64,000 nt of DNA from Roseivirga pacifica. Its GTDB lineage: Bacteria > Bacteroidota > Bacteroidia > Cytophagales > Cyclobacteriaceae. Location: contig NZ_FOIR01000005.1 of the NCBI RefSeq assembly GCF_900111145.1, forward strand, positions 166,001 through 230,000. The letters run 5' to 3'. The stretch's first letter is position 1. Every line of letters starts with the position of its first letter. The position numbers were made by a program, and so were the translations under genes. Positions 18,889 through 28,002 of the stretch are shown here, piece after piece. A model generated the notes under the pieces. It did not search any database and was not told the origin of the DNA. It saw only the letters and a program-made list of their open reading frames with translations.

Positions 18889-18919
18889 TAAAACTAACTA
18901 ACCATTTACTTAAACCAAA
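18889..18919 (-). promoter_or_regulatory. Promoter of nrtR
   Basis: On the minus strand, TTTG at 18919-18916, a 19-base spacer and TAGTTTTA at 18896-18889 (one mismatch to TAnnTTTG). It overlaps the 3' end of comEC. The geometry relative to the palindrome is nearly the same as in the SPFH promoter. Confidence 0.55.
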
Positions 18920-20993
18920 CTTCCTCAAAATATCCATCGCTACGAACAATATGGTAAGGAGTAGATTGCTTGTCTAAAAGGCCCTTCAGTTGGTTTGTTT
19001 TATAATAGGAAAGTGTAGGTGCCACAATAACCTGAGCGGGTTGAAAACTGGGGTTCGAAAGTAATTCGAAGCTAGAATCGCCCGAGACAATGCAGAAGTC
19101 GACTTTAATTTCTTCATTCAGTCTTACCTCATTATCAGGTGCTAAAAACAACACAGATTTACCATTGAATGTGACGAGTTTTCCCAAAACCGTTTCGGCT
19201 ATCGGGAAATCGAGGGCATCCGTTGCAGGGGCTTGCGAAACACCTGCCAACAACCGTTTGGCATACAGATGGAATCGCTGTCTTTCCGCATCGGCCATAA
19301 ATGCCGAATCAGCAATCAGCTTGCCTTGGGTTCCTTGCCGAAAATCAACTGCCATTGTGTTTGATATATTCATAACAGCTATTTCGGACGAGTCCCAGTA
19401 CGCAGCTTTGTGATTGACTTGATTGATACAAAACAGCAAAGCAAATCCAACGCCCACCTTGAGGTAATAAAGCTTTTTCCGTATAAAAAATAAGGCAATG
19501 GTTATAATGAGCGCATATAGAGCCCAAGTATCGAGGATGTCGGTAAAAAGCCCCTCTGCCAAACTTCCAGGCCAGGCACTCACCCAATCGACCACTACAT
19601 TCACCAACCAAATAAAACTTGAAAGCAACCAACCCAATGCCTCGGCCAGCAAGGGTGCAAAACTCAGCACCAACAGCGCCAAACCAGACATAAGAATTAC
19701 GAAAGCTGCTGGGATAATAAAGAGGTTTGAAACTAAAAAGTAATTCGGAAACTGATGAAAGTAAAGCACACTCAGCGGTCCGGTGGCTATTTGTGCTGCA
19801 ATAGAAACACAAGTAATGGCCCAAATTTTATCTAATAACCAGTATTTGGTCTCCCATAGCGCGTATAGCTTAGGCTGAAGGTAAACAATACCCAAAACTG
19901 CCAAATAGGAAAGCTGAAAACCCACACTCATAATGAGGTAAGGATTATAAAGCAAGAGCGCCAGTGCCGAAGCGGCCAGTGTATTGTAGATATTACTTCG
20001 CCTAAACATAGCTCGCGACAGCGCGAAGAATGAAAACATGGTGACCGCCCTAAGTACAGATGGCGAAAGCCCAGTAAGTAGCGCGTAGCACCACAAAATC
20101 AGTATGCTGAAAATTGCCACATACCAACGAAACTGCCGCTTACCGAGCCCAACCCGTTTGATTAACCAAAGCAGCAACATATAAATTATACCCACATGCA
20201 AACCCGAAACGGCCAGCACATGCATGGCTCCAGTAGCCGAATAAGCCCGCAGTGTATCATCATCCAAATTATCCTTCACACCTAATACCAGCGCCAAGGC
20301 AATGGCACGCGATCTTTCATTCGGAATATACCTTTCGAACACCTGCTGACAACGGCTACTGAAGTATAGTGCTTGCCGCATAAAGTAATTGGGCGTTTGA
20401 TGACCAATTACTGCAAAGTCCTTTCCAATGAATTGCTGAAAGTGAATGTTCTGATAAACCAGATAGCCTTTAAAGTTGAACTCACCGGGGTTAGCGGGGG
20501 CACTGGTTTCTTGTGGTTTTCCCTCCACAAAAAGTAAATCACCATAATTGAGTTCGGCACCGGCAAGTGTGTCCACATAAGCATTTACTTGACCTGCCGC
20601 TCTTTTCCATTCCACACCATCATAAGTCTCATAGACTCTCAGCACCACATTATATGTTCTGGCCTTGCGCTTGGGCTGTTCTAATATTTGAGCTTTGTAG
20701 GCCCTTACTTGCCACAAATCATTATTCAACAAATGGCTCGCTTGCTCAACATTCTTGTAAAGCTTAAGCCGCCAATTGCCTAGGCCAAATAATATCAGAA
20801 AGACCAATAGGGCATTAAATACGCTAAATTTTAAAGAGGACTTTAGGGCTAAACTGAAGAAGGCGAGAAAAGCTAAAACCAGAAAAGCTACTGGTAACAA
20901 CACCTCATCACCTAAATAGTGATACCCAACAATACCAAGCGCAAAACATAGCACCAACCGAACGAGAGGATATGATGGAAAAGAAAAGATCAA
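18906..20993 (-). CDS. comEC: ComEC/Rec2-family DNA uptake channel protein
   Basis: 695 residues. Inner-membrane protein predicted to pass single-stranded DNA into the cytoplasm during natural transformation. It starts with two or three helices, then a soluble OB-like region of DUF4131 type (about 80-200). The Competence domain follows, with the family hallmark AVSGLHVGIIY at about 262 and many helices up to about 515. The C-terminal 170 residues are soluble but lack the HxHxDH motif of the metallo-beta-lactamase domain found in longer ComEC proteins. The only plausible start is TTG; no ATG occurs before the upstream stop. No other competence gene is in the window. Confidence 0.88.
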   Translation of the reverse strand: MIFSFPSYPLVRLVLCFALGIVGYHYLGDEVLLPVAFLVLAFLAFFSLALKSSLKFSVFNALLVFLILFGLGNWRLKLYKNVEQASHLLNNDLWQVRAYKAQILEQPKRKARTYNVVLRVYETYDGVEWKRAAGQVNAYVDTLAGAELNYGDLLFVEGKPQETSAPANPGEFNFKGYLVYQNIHFQQFIGKDFAVIGHQTPNYFMRQALYFSSRCQQVFERYIPNERSRAIALALVLGVKDNLDDDTLRAYSATGAMHVLAVSGLHVGIIYMLLLWLIKRVGLGKRQFRWYVAIFSILILWCYALLTGLSPSVLRAVTMFSFFALSRAMFRRSNIYNTLAASALALLLYNPYLIMSVGFQLSYLAVLGIVYLQPKLYALWETKYWLLDKIWAITCVSIAAQIATGPLSVLYFHQFPNYFLVSNLFIIPAAFVILMSGLALLVLSFAPLLAEALGWLLSSFIWLVNVVVDWVSAWPGSLAEGLFTDILDTWALYALIITIALFFIRKKLYYLKVGVGFALLFCINQVNHKAAYWDSSEIAVMNISNTMAVDFRQGTQGKLIADSAFMADAERQRFHLYAKRLLAGVSQAPATDALDFPIAETVLGKLVTFNGKSVLFLAPDNEVRLNEEIKVDFCIVSGDSSFELLSNPSFQPAQVIVAPTLSYYKTNQLKGLLDKQSTPYHIVRSDGYFEEVWFK

Positions 20994-21000
20994 TGTGTGT

Positions 21001-21022
21001 TTATCTATTTCAGTATAGATAA
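21001..21022. repeat. Inverted repeat between divergent comEC and crp-like genes
   Basis: Perfect 8-base arms TTATCTAT and ATAGATAA with a 6-base spacer, 8 bases upstream of the comEC start. Could be an operator for either divergent gene; no regulator can be named. Confidence 0.35.
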
Positions 21023-21201
21023 TTTACACAAAATGAACAGATTCTAAAAAAAGAAATATCAATACTTATTAATATTACAAAGCAAACAACTGACACTATC
21101 CCTAACTCACATTACAACGCCACTCATCACTATTAAAAAAATGGAAACAGTTGGTTTACAATCAGGTGAAAGCTGATCTATTACTTAGCGAAAAATTTGC
21201 C

Positions 21202-21795
21202 ATGACTTTACACGAACTTCTAAGCCAAAGCAATAAATACAACCTTCCTTTAGTAATGAAGGAGCTAACAATAGGCAAAGGCGAGTCTATTTACACCCCA
21301 GGTTCTTCAACATACTACATGTATGAAATAGCCAGTGGTGCGGTAAAGCTGGGCAGCTACGGCAATCAACAGCAAAAAGTGACATACGATGTACTATCGC
21401 ACCCCGATACCTTTGGCAATTTGCGCTACCTAAATGGCCAATTTTTTGAGTTTGCCGATAGTTTAATGCCAACCAAACTCAGGGCTTATCAGCTCGACTT
21501 CTTTAAGCGTGTAATTGTTGAAGACCCTGTAATTTCTGAATGGTTCAATAAAACCACTGTGGCGCGATGGTGTGTTGCAGAAACTAGGCTTTTCAAAGTG
21601 CGTGCGCTTAGCAGAGTAGAAAACTTACGCTCAATCGTAGAAGAACTGAACCAAACCGTTACCGATGCTAAAGGACGCATTCGCAACATACTGAACGAAC
21701 TAAGCATGCAAGACCTTGGAGACCTTACCGGCATGACGCGACAAACTGTAAGCACCTTGTTACAACAGATCAACAAAGAAAAGGAGGCCATTTAG
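21202..21795 (+). CDS. Crp/Fnr-family transcriptional regulator
   Basis: About 197 residues from ATG 21202. The cyclic-nucleotide-binding-like beta-barrel spans about residues 15-105 (GKGESIYTPGSSTYYMYEI, then SGAVKLGSYG). A dimer helix follows, then a winged helix near the C-terminus (LGDLTGMTRQTVSTLLQQIN). No cysteine cluster for an iron-sulfur centre is present, so it is not Fnr-like in sensing. A TTG at 21151 would add 17 residues. An ATG at 21141 opens an 11-codon frame (METVGLQSGES) that ends before the gene, so I prefer the ATG at 21202. Targets unknown; it diverges from comEC. Confidence 0.85.
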   Translation: MTLHELLSQSNKYNLPLVMKELTIGKGESIYTPGSSTYYMYEIASGAVKLGSYGNQQQKVTYDVLSHPDTFGNLRYLNGQFFEFADSLMPTKLRAYQLDFFKRVIVEDPVISEWFNKTTVARWCVAETRLFKVRALSRVENLRSIVEELNQTVTDAKGRIRNILNELSMQDLGDLTGMTRQTVSTLLQQINKEKEAI

Positions 21796-21802
21796 CCTCC
21801 TT
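21781..21802. terminator. Bidirectional terminator between converging genes
   Basis: AAGGAGGC and GCCTCCTT arms with a 6-base loop. The stem includes the stop codon of the Crp-like gene and ends 10 bases before the stop of the converging phosphodiesterase gene. Confidence 0.7.
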
Positions 21803-21811
21803 AACCAGTGA

Positions 21812-23152
21812 TTATTGCTTCAGAATTCCGGGCATTAAAACCCCATCTTTTGCCTCAAACTCTAATGACAAAAGCGCGGAAATCAATGGAGCAACATCTT
21901 CTAAACCTAATTGTTGAATTTCCAATCCGGATTTTATGCCTGCACCATAAGCCACAAAACCAGTCTCTATATCTTTAAAATCGGGGAAGTAACCATGCGT
22001 ACCTCCACTGCCTGGCACCACATCGTTACCTTGTGCTGCAGATGACATAGCAATACCACGCACGGGCGCAATGGCCAACTCGGCATTCGGGTCAGCTCCA
22101 ACTGCCATCAACTCTTCTTTTTCAACTACCCTAAAAAGCTTTTTGGTCTTTTCTGGTAAGTCATTCAAGACTTGCCTTACTTGCTCTAGCGTCTTCTTAT
22201 CGTTGCTATCCTTTAAATGCAAGAAAGCCGCAGCCCCCGATGTATGAAAAACAGCTTTCCAATCGGCACTAGTTTTTTCCGCAGTAATTAGGCCTGCATT
22301 GGCCAACCACACATTAGGACTCAAACGAGAGTGAACATTTACAAAACCGTGGTCACCAGTAATAATGAATGTGGTTCTATCGGAGATACCCGCACGCTCG
22401 GCAGCCTCTTTAATTTTGCCAATTGCTCTATCTGCCGCAGCCAAGGCCATAGGTACTTTCTCTCCATCTCTTCCTCCCTCGTGCTGAAAGTGGTCCGTTG
22501 CTATCAGGTGAAGAGTAATGAAATTCGGCTTATACTTTTCAAGCACATATGCCGCCATTTCTCCAGTTCTATCCTCTCTATTTAGGTAGTCTCCATTAAA
22601 GGTGTTCGGGTTAATCTTGCCTGTAACCTCTCTTTCAAGTTCTTCAAAAAAGCCATCAGGCGTATCCTTATCAAGCATTGGCTGAATACGATCGCCTCCC
22701 GTTAAATACCAAAACTCTGGAATATTATAGTCGATTGGGGCATCTACTGTAACTGGCCATATAAACGAGGCCGACTTCATTCCTGCTTGCTGAACGGCAT
22801 CCCAAAGCGTAGGCACTTTAATCTCCTTTTCATACCAGTACCAGCCTGGGTTTTCACCGTTAGTACTTAGCGGAGAGTTATAATAAATACCATGATTCCC
22901 TGGTTTTGCACCCGTAACCAGCGTGGTATGAGATGGATATGTTACTGAGGGAAAAACACCTCTAACACCTTCTGCTTTCACACCTCTTTCTGCCATCCAT
23001 TTCATAGTTGGAGCCGGCCATTTTTCTTCCTGATAAAAATCTGGACGAAACCCATCGATAGAGATTAGCACTACATGGTCCGAAAGTCTTGATTGTGCAA
23101 AAACTGCCACTGAAGACACCAACAGCAAGCACGACATTATTATTCTTTTCAT
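21812..23152 (-). CDS. Ectonucleotide pyrophosphatase/phosphodiesterase, alkaline phosphatase superfamily
   Basis: 446 residues with a signal peptide cut after about residue 20 (SVAVFAQ). Predicted to act in the periplasm on nucleotide or phosphodiester substrates. Metal and nucleophile motifs are intact: SIDGFRPDF (aspartate at 33), FPSVTYPSHTTLVTG with the nucleophile threonine at 71, the DHFQHEGG stretch, and TGDHGF. A late GTHGYFPD segment supplies the last histidine. This set is that of the NPP family rather than of classic alkaline phosphatase, whose nucleophile is serine. It follows the TonB-dependent receptor with a hairpin between, so the two could form a nucleotide-scavenging unit. 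Confidence 0.88.
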   Translation of the reverse strand: MKRIIMSCLLLVSSVAVFAQSRLSDHVVLISIDGFRPDFYQEEKWPAPTMKWMAERGVKAEGVRGVFPSVTYPSHTTLVTGAKPGNHGIYYNSPLSTNGENPGWYWYEKEIKVPTLWDAVQQAGMKSASFIWPVTVDAPIDYNIPEFWYLTGGDRIQPMLDKDTPDGFFEELEREVTGKINPNTFNGDYLNREDRTGEMAAYVLEKYKPNFITLHLIATDHFQHEGGRDGEKVPMALAAADRAIGKIKEAAERAGISDRTTFIITGDHGFVNVHSRLSPNVWLANAGLITAEKTSADWKAVFHTSGAAAFLHLKDSNDKKTLEQVRQVLNDLPEKTKKLFRVVEKEELMAVGADPNAELAIAPVRGIAMSSAAQGNDVVPGSGGTHGYFPDFKDIETGFVAYGAGIKSGLEIQQLGLEDVAPLISALLSLEFEAKDGVLMPGILKQ

Positions 23153-23172
23153 TTTAATTTGATTAGGTAGTG

Positions 23173-23198
23173 AAAGGACGGGACACTGCCCGCCCTTT
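23173..23198. terminator. Hairpin between the TonB receptor and phosphodiesterase genes
   Basis: AAAGGACGGG and CCCGCCCTTT arms (one wobble pair) with a 6-base loop. In the gene direction no long T-run follows, so it may lower rather than stop read-through. Confidence 0.5.
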
Positions 23199-23213
23199 TA
23201 ATGCTCAAGTTTA

Positions 23214-26200
23214 TTATTTACCAAAGGTGTATCGTACACCAAGCTGTAGTCTCCAAGGTGTACCACCAATCGGCTCATTGGCAGAGCCGGTTTGCACACT
23301 GTAGTCGTAAGCATTGGTAGCAGGATCGAAACCGGTGATTCTCATCAACTCTCGGTTTCTGCCATAGTTATGAGTATTTCCTTTAGATTTATTTAGGAAG
23401 TTAGCCACATTGAATAGGTCGGCAGAAAACTCTAAGCCATGGCCGGAAGGAAGGCTCACTTTCTTAAGCAACCTCATGTCTACATTAGCGAAGAATGGGT
23501 TGACCCCTGCATTTCTCTCTGCAAACTTTCCGAAGTTATCGCGCAGGTAATCTTTAAAGTGCGCAGGTACTTCTGGGTTATTCAGAATATCGTTATAACC
23601 TTGGCGAATGCTTTCCGGAGTAGATGGATCATTCGGGTCATAAATGTATGCTTGATCGTTAGAAAGGTTAAAGTCTCCGTTTGCACTTCTGTTGTTATTA
23701 TCCACCACAAAGTTGAAAGGCGTACCTCCTTGCCCAGTAACAGTTACACCCAACACAAAGCCAAAGAATGAAGGAGTAGCTCCATTTACTACCACCTTAT
23801 CTCTAAAGTTATTGTCGGAGTATCCATAGTTGAGATCTCTTGGGTCACCCGTTACAGGCAAAAAGGTAGAGGTATTTGCCACGCAACAGTTGTAAGAAGA
23901 ATTGTCTTTCGACCTGTTCCAAGTATAGCTGGCATTGACATATCCATCTTTACCAATTTTAGCAGAACCAGACACAATGATGGCCTGTTGCCTTACAACA
24001 CCGTCAGATTCCAAAACCAATGCTCTACCAACCTGATCAGAAATTCTACTGTTTTTCCAATCGGAAATTCCGCTAGCCGTTATGGTATTGGCAGGTACAA
24101 AAACCTCTCTACCTTCTGGCGTAACAAAGAATGGTTCCTCTACTAGATTAGCCTCTTGGTAAACGTAGTTATTTGTGGTTTTACTGGCCAACAGGTTTAC
24201 TGAAATAGAATACTTATCTCCAAAGTAGTGGGTATAATCCAGGTTGAACTTTGCCGTTGTTGGCACTTCCCAATCGTCAGAAACTGCATTTATTGTACTA
24301 AATGGCACCTCACCTGCCGGCACACCCGGAGCAGAACCTGGGTTGTTTCTATACTCATTAAAGTCAGGTACAGGAACATTCGCGCCTGTTACATCAATAG
24401 CACCAAGTAGCGTACCCGAATTCTGAATATTATTTACCTGGGCATAGTAATGTGGTTGTGCACTAAATAAACCACCACCAATCTTCAATACATCTTTATC
24501 TCTTCCCTGAACATTCCAAATAGCCTGAATTCTTGGCTGAATGTTATCAATGTCCTTCGGCTTGTTGTCGGTTCGAATACCTAACTCATTAAACACTGTT
24601 TGATTGAATTCGGCTGCCTCGGTGAAAATTGTGGCATCCCAACGTAAGCCCGCAGAAAGATCAACATGTGGGTGCGGCTGAAACTCGGCTTGGGCGAAAA
24701 GCGAAAGGTCCAAAACAGTTTGCTTTACTATTGGCAACCCTTGCAAAGGCACTTCTCTGGCGTATCGGCTTGGTGTAAGGTTATCAAAATCATCAAGCGA
24801 ATCGAAGAAGAAACGTCCGTTTTGCTCATTACTTAGCAAGGTTTCCAAATAGGTAATCATGTTATCTGTACCAAGCGTAAAGTTGAATTTACCCTTGTTC
24901 AAATAAGCAGTATTTGTAAACTGAATCTGATTCTCCAAATTGGTTTCAGGTGCATAACGTTGCCCTCCTAGCTGAACAGTTAAGGTTCTGTTAGAACCAT
25001 CGGGCAAGGTTGAATTCACGTTTACAATTGCCCTAGGAATGTTAGAGCTTGGCAGCAATGAACTAGCCATATAAGCTCTTTCTGCATGCTGATACTGAAC
25101 TTTCAATTCATTAGTAAACGTATTGCTGTAAGCCGACCTGAGGGACACCCCGAAAGTATTTTCTTGTGACTCAAAGTCTAACCAACTCTCTAGTACTTCA
25201 ATGTTCGAGTTGTCACTACCACTCAATGGATCGTACCATTTATTCCAGTTGTTCTTAACCGTTAACCTGTGGATGTCATTTATTTGCCAATCAATTCTGG
25301 CAAAGAAGGTGTTAGCCTTAGACTGCTTTTCGAACTGACCTACTTGTTGGTCATTGCTCAAACCATATTTATCTCTACCAATTTGCAAGAACCTGTCAAG
25401 GTTGGCTTTGGTAATACCTGTTCTGTTCTCATCGTCTGTGGTTTGCAAATCGGCAATAAACACAGGATTGGTAGCATCTTGCTGCTCGTACACAGCAAAA
25501 AAGTGAAGCTTGTCTTTAATAATTGGCCCACCTAAGCTCACACCATATTGTGTGTTATTAAAATCTGCAGATCTTGGATTCTCTCTAATATCCAAATCGT
25601 TCTGAAGATTGTCGTTTCTGTGATAAACAAAGGCACTACCTTCCAATTGGTTGGTACCCGATTTTGTAACCGCCTTTACGGCTCCCCCACCTTGTCGGCC
25701 TTGTGTTACATCATAATCATTGGTAGAAACCTCAAAAGTTCGAATAGCCTCTTGAGAAATTGTGTATGGTCCTCGGCCAATCTCACCAGCGGTAAGCGTG
25801 TTTCTGGCATTAAGCCCATCGATGGTTACGTTGGTAGATGTTCTTCTTTGGCCACCCAAGTTTAAGCCACCGCCCCCTTGTAATGGCGAAAGACTGATAA
25901 GGTTGGTGAAGTTTCGGCCTTCAGAAGGAAGGTTCTCAATTTGGGTAGACTCTATCAAAGTACCTTCACCCTGCCTATCGATGGATGTTCTCAATTCATC
26001 GGCTTCAACAATAATGGTTTCCATTTGCGTTACCGATTCACTCAATTCAAAGTCGATGGTTAACCTATCGCGCTGCTTAATAGAAAAACCTTCTTTCTGT
26101 TGTGTTCCGAACCCAACAAAAGAAACCGTGATTTGATAAGGCCCGCCTAACGGAACCTGCTGAATAACATATTCTCCATTGGCGTTTGAAAGTGTACCGG

Positions 26201-26393
26201 TAAGAAACCCGGTAGATAAGTTTTTAAGCTGAATAGAGGCTCCTGGCAAAGTCAGGCCGTCATCGGCAGTAACCTTTCCTCTAATGCTTGCATCTGTTGC
26301 CTGAGCAAATGCTAAATTGCCCAAACACAGGCTTGCCAATGCAATAAATGCAAAGACAAATAGTCTGTTTTTAGATAGATAGTTAAGTTTCAT
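23214..26393 (-). CDS. TonB-dependent outer-membrane receptor, Oar-like with N-terminal carboxypeptidase-regulatory domain
   Basis: About 1059 residues from ATG 26393. A signal peptide ending in LAFAQA is followed by a CarboxypepD_reg-like domain (IRGKVTADDGLTLPGASIQL, residues about 35-120) and a plug (about 130-240, with GGQRRTSTNVTIDGLNARN). A long beta-barrel ends in WRLQLGVRYTFGK, with the terminal aromatic needed for barrel insertion. The plug and barrel resemble Oar-type proteins (GRQGGGAVKAVTKSGTN) rather than SusC. Ligand unknown. A GTG at 26426 would add 11 residues, but it lies within a leader hairpin, so I chose the ATG. Confidence 0.9.
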   Translation of the reverse strand: MKLNYLSKNRLFVFAFIALASLCLGNLAFAQATDASIRGKVTADDGLTLPGASIQLKNLSTGFLTGTLSNANGEYVIQQVPLGGPYQITVSFVGFGTQQKEGFSIKQRDRLTIDFELSESVTQMETIIVEADELRTSIDRQGEGTLIESTQIENLPSEGRNFTNLISLSPLQGGGGLNLGGQRRTSTNVTIDGLNARNTLTAGEIGRGPYTISQEAIRTFEVSTNDYDVTQGRQGGGAVKAVTKSGTNQLEGSAFVYHRNDNLQNDLDIRENPRSADFNNTQYGVSLGGPIIKDKLHFFAVYEQQDATNPVFIADLQTTDDENRTGITKANLDRFLQIGRDKYGLSNDQQVGQFEKQSKANTFFARIDWQINDIHRLTVKNNWNKWYDPLSGSDNSNIEVLESWLDFESQENTFGVSLRSAYSNTFTNELKVQYQHAERAYMASSLLPSSNIPRAIVNVNSTLPDGSNRTLTVQLGGQRYAPETNLENQIQFTNTAYLNKGKFNFTLGTDNMITYLETLLSNEQNGRFFFDSLDDFDNLTPSRYAREVPLQGLPIVKQTVLDLSLFAQAEFQPHPHVDLSAGLRWDATIFTEAAEFNQTVFNELGIRTDNKPKDIDNIQPRIQAIWNVQGRDKDVLKIGGGLFSAQPHYYAQVNNIQNSGTLLGAIDVTGANVPVPDFNEYRNNPGSAPGVPAGEVPFSTINAVSDDWEVPTTAKFNLDYTHYFGDKYSISVNLLASKTTNNYVYQEANLVEEPFFVTPEGREVFVPANTITASGISDWKNSRISDQVGRALVLESDGVVRQQAIIVSGSAKIGKDGYVNASYTWNRSKDNSSYNCCVANTSTFLPVTGDPRDLNYGYSDNNFRDKVVVNGATPSFFGFVLGVTVTGQGGTPFNFVVDNNNRSANGDFNLSNDQAYIYDPNDPSTPESIRQGYNDILNNPEVPAHFKDYLRDNFGKFAERNAGVNPFFANVDMRLLKKVSLPSGHGLEFSADLFNVANFLNKSKGNTHNYGRNRELMRITGFDPATNAYDYSVQTGSANEPIGGTPWRLQLGVRYTFGK

Positions 26394-26395
26394 AA

Positions 26396-26422
26396 GGATA
26401 GCTATTTGTTGCGAAGCTATCC
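26396..26422. repeat. Leader hairpin at the TonB receptor start
   Basis: Arms GGATAGCT and AGCTATCC (8 bases, perfect) with an 11-base loop, ending 2 bases before the ATG at 26393. As RNA it could hide the ribosome site. Confidence 0.45.
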
Positions 26423-26437
26423 CCACCTAATTGTTAG

Positions 26438-26460
26438 CAGATGTTAAGTTTTAACATCTG
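26438..26460. promoter_or_regulatory. Palindrome upstream of the TonB receptor gene
   Basis: Arms CAGATGTTAA and TTAACATCTG, 10 bases each, perfect, with a 3-base centre. No T-run on the side expected for the upstream GNAT gene, so an operator is more likely than a terminator. Regulator unknown. Confidence 0.5.
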
Positions 26461-26562
26461 GCATCTTCTTAACATAGGCTTAAAGGTTACGTCCTGCCAA
26501 TAAGCAAAACCTTAATCTAAGCATAAAGAAAAGGGTACTGAAAAATATTTGCGTTTGGCTAA

Positions 26563-26997
26563 TTAAACGCGCTTCTCCATCTCGAAGTGCTCAATGCCAA
26601 CCTCTTCAAACTTTTCGCCAACTTTCTGAAAACCATAGCGGGCATAAAGCGGCATTGCCGAAACCTGCGCATGCAAGTAAATGAGCGTGCCTTTGGCTAA
26701 GTCTTGCTTTTCGATATGGCCAAGTGTGGTTTGTACCAAACGCTTACCTACACCGCTACCTCTTTGGGCTTTAACAACCGCAAAACGCTCTAATTTTAGG
26801 CCTTTTCTCGTTTTTCTATAGCGGCAAGTACCTACAGGCTCGCCATCAATGTATGCAATAAAGTGAGTGGACTCATCGTCAAAACCATCGAACTCCTCCT
26901 CTGGTGGGCAGGCCTGTTCGTCAATAAAAACCACCTCTCTAATTTTAAAGGCTTCTTTTAACTCTTGGTCGTTTTCAACTTTTTTTACCCGTATCAT
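26563..26997 (-). CDS. GNAT-family N-acetyltransferase
   Basis: 144 residues, one GNAT domain filling the protein. The acetyl-CoA loop is VVKAQRGSGVGKRLVQ at about residues 73-88, and the end of the fold is YLHAQVSAMPLYARYGFQKVGE. The N-terminal IREVVFIDEQACPPEEEFDG places it near the ElaA/YjcF-like subgroup. Substrate unknown. It overlaps the 3' end of phoH by 23 bases, so the two are translated from one message. Confidence 0.9.
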   Translation of the reverse strand: MIRVKKVENDQELKEAFKIREVVFIDEQACPPEEEFDGFDDESTHFIAYIDGEPVGTCRYRKTRKGLKLERFAVVKAQRGSGVGKRLVQTTLGHIEKQDLAKGTLIYLHAQVSAMPLYARYGFQKVGEKFEEVGIEHFEMEKRV

Positions 26998-27943
26998 TTT
27001 TCTTGTCTAAGTGTTTATCGTACGCCTCTATAATTTGCTTAACTAATTTATGGCGAACAACATCTTTTCCTGATAATTCTACGAAGGCAATCCCCTTCAC
27101 GTTTTTCAAAATATTGTAAGACTCTACCAAACCCGACTTCTGCCTATTTGGCAAGTCTATCTGTGACTGATCTCCCGTTACAATCACTTTAGAGTTCGGC
27201 CCCATACGGGTCAAAAACATCTTCATTTGCATGGCCGTGGTATTTTGTGCTTCATCCAAAAGCACAAAGGCATTATTGAGCGTTCTACCACGCATGTAAG
27301 CTAGTGGAGCTATTTCTATAATGTTATTTTCCTGATAGTATTTCAGCTTTTCGGCCGGAATCATATCTCCCAACGCATCGTAAATAGGGCGCAAGTAGGG
27401 ATCAATCTTTTCCTTCAAATCGCCAGGCAAAAAGCCCAGGTTTTCTCCGGCCTCCACCGCAGGGCGAGTGATAATGATTTTTTTAACCTCCTTATTCTTT
27501 AGCGCCTTTACGGCCATGGCTACCGAAATGTAGGTTTTACCTGTTCCGGCTGGCCCAATGGCAAAGACCAGATCGTTGTTATCTACAGCCTCCACCAAAG
27601 CTTTTTGGTTGGCGGTTTTCGGCTTTACAATCGACCCGCGCGAACCGTACACAAGTGTGTTATCGTCATTTGCCTCGGCCAGGTGTTCGGCCTCTTGCTT
27701 AATGTAAGACCTCACCTCTTCGTTGGTTACCTTACCAAACTTATGGTAATGCTGAATAAGCGACTGTAAGATTTCGTTTATCTGTAAAATTTCGGACGCG
27801 CTGCCCTTAATCAAAATTTGATTTCCGCGCGATACGATCTTGCTTTTAGGAAAAGCAGAAGCCATCTCTCTGATATTCTGGTTTTCAACTCCCAGAAAGT
27901 CTACCATGGCTATATTCTCTAGCGTTATAAGTTTTTCGACCAA
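26975..27943 (-). CDS. phoH: PhoH-family ATPase
   Basis: About 322 residues. The core P-loop domain has Walker A GPAGTGKTYISVAMAV, then IITRPAVEAGENLGFLPGD, and Walker B FVLLDEAQNTT. An N-terminal KH-like region (KSKIVSRGNQILIKG) precedes it, as in PhoH/YbeZ proteins linked to RNA metabolism. The longest frame begins at TTG 28015, but a perfect -7 box (28003-28010) and the divergent gene's promoter lie inside that extension. I therefore use the TTG at 27943, giving a start of VEKLITLENIAMVDFLG; the ATG at 27907 is also possible. Confidence 0.92.
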   Translation of the reverse strand: MVEKLITLENIAMVDFLGVENQNIREMASAFPKSKIVSRGNQILIKGSASEILQINEILQSLIQHYHKFGKVTNEEVRSYIKQEAEHLAEANDDNTLVYGSRGSIVKPKTANQKALVEAVDNNDLVFAIGPAGTGKTYISVAMAVKALKNKEVKKIIITRPAVEAGENLGFLPGDLKEKIDPYLRPIYDALGDMIPAEKLKYYQENNIIEIAPLAYMRGRTLNNAFVLLDEAQNTTAMQMKMFLTRMGPNSKVIVTGDQSQIDLPNRQKSGLVESYNILKNVKGIAFVELSGKDVVRHKLVKQIIEAYDKHLDKKNDTGKKS

Positions 27944-27965
27944 ATTATCTAAACGGGTTTCTAGA

Positions 27966-27995
27966 TTGTGTAAGGTTAAAATTTCAATAATTTTG
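27966..27995 (+). promoter_or_regulatory. Promoter of the SAM hydrolase gene
   Basis: TTG at 27966-27968, a 19-base spacer and TAATTTTG at 27988-27995, a full match. Transcription would start near 28002, about 35 bases before the ATG. Confidence 0.6.
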
Positions 27996-28002
27996 TTGCC
28001 AA

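Noticed and set aside
21141..21176. Short frame METVGLQSGES before the Crp-like gene
   Set aside because: 11 codons with no sign of conservation; it could be a leader peptide, but nothing supports it. Single-base errors joining it to the gene cannot be excluded.
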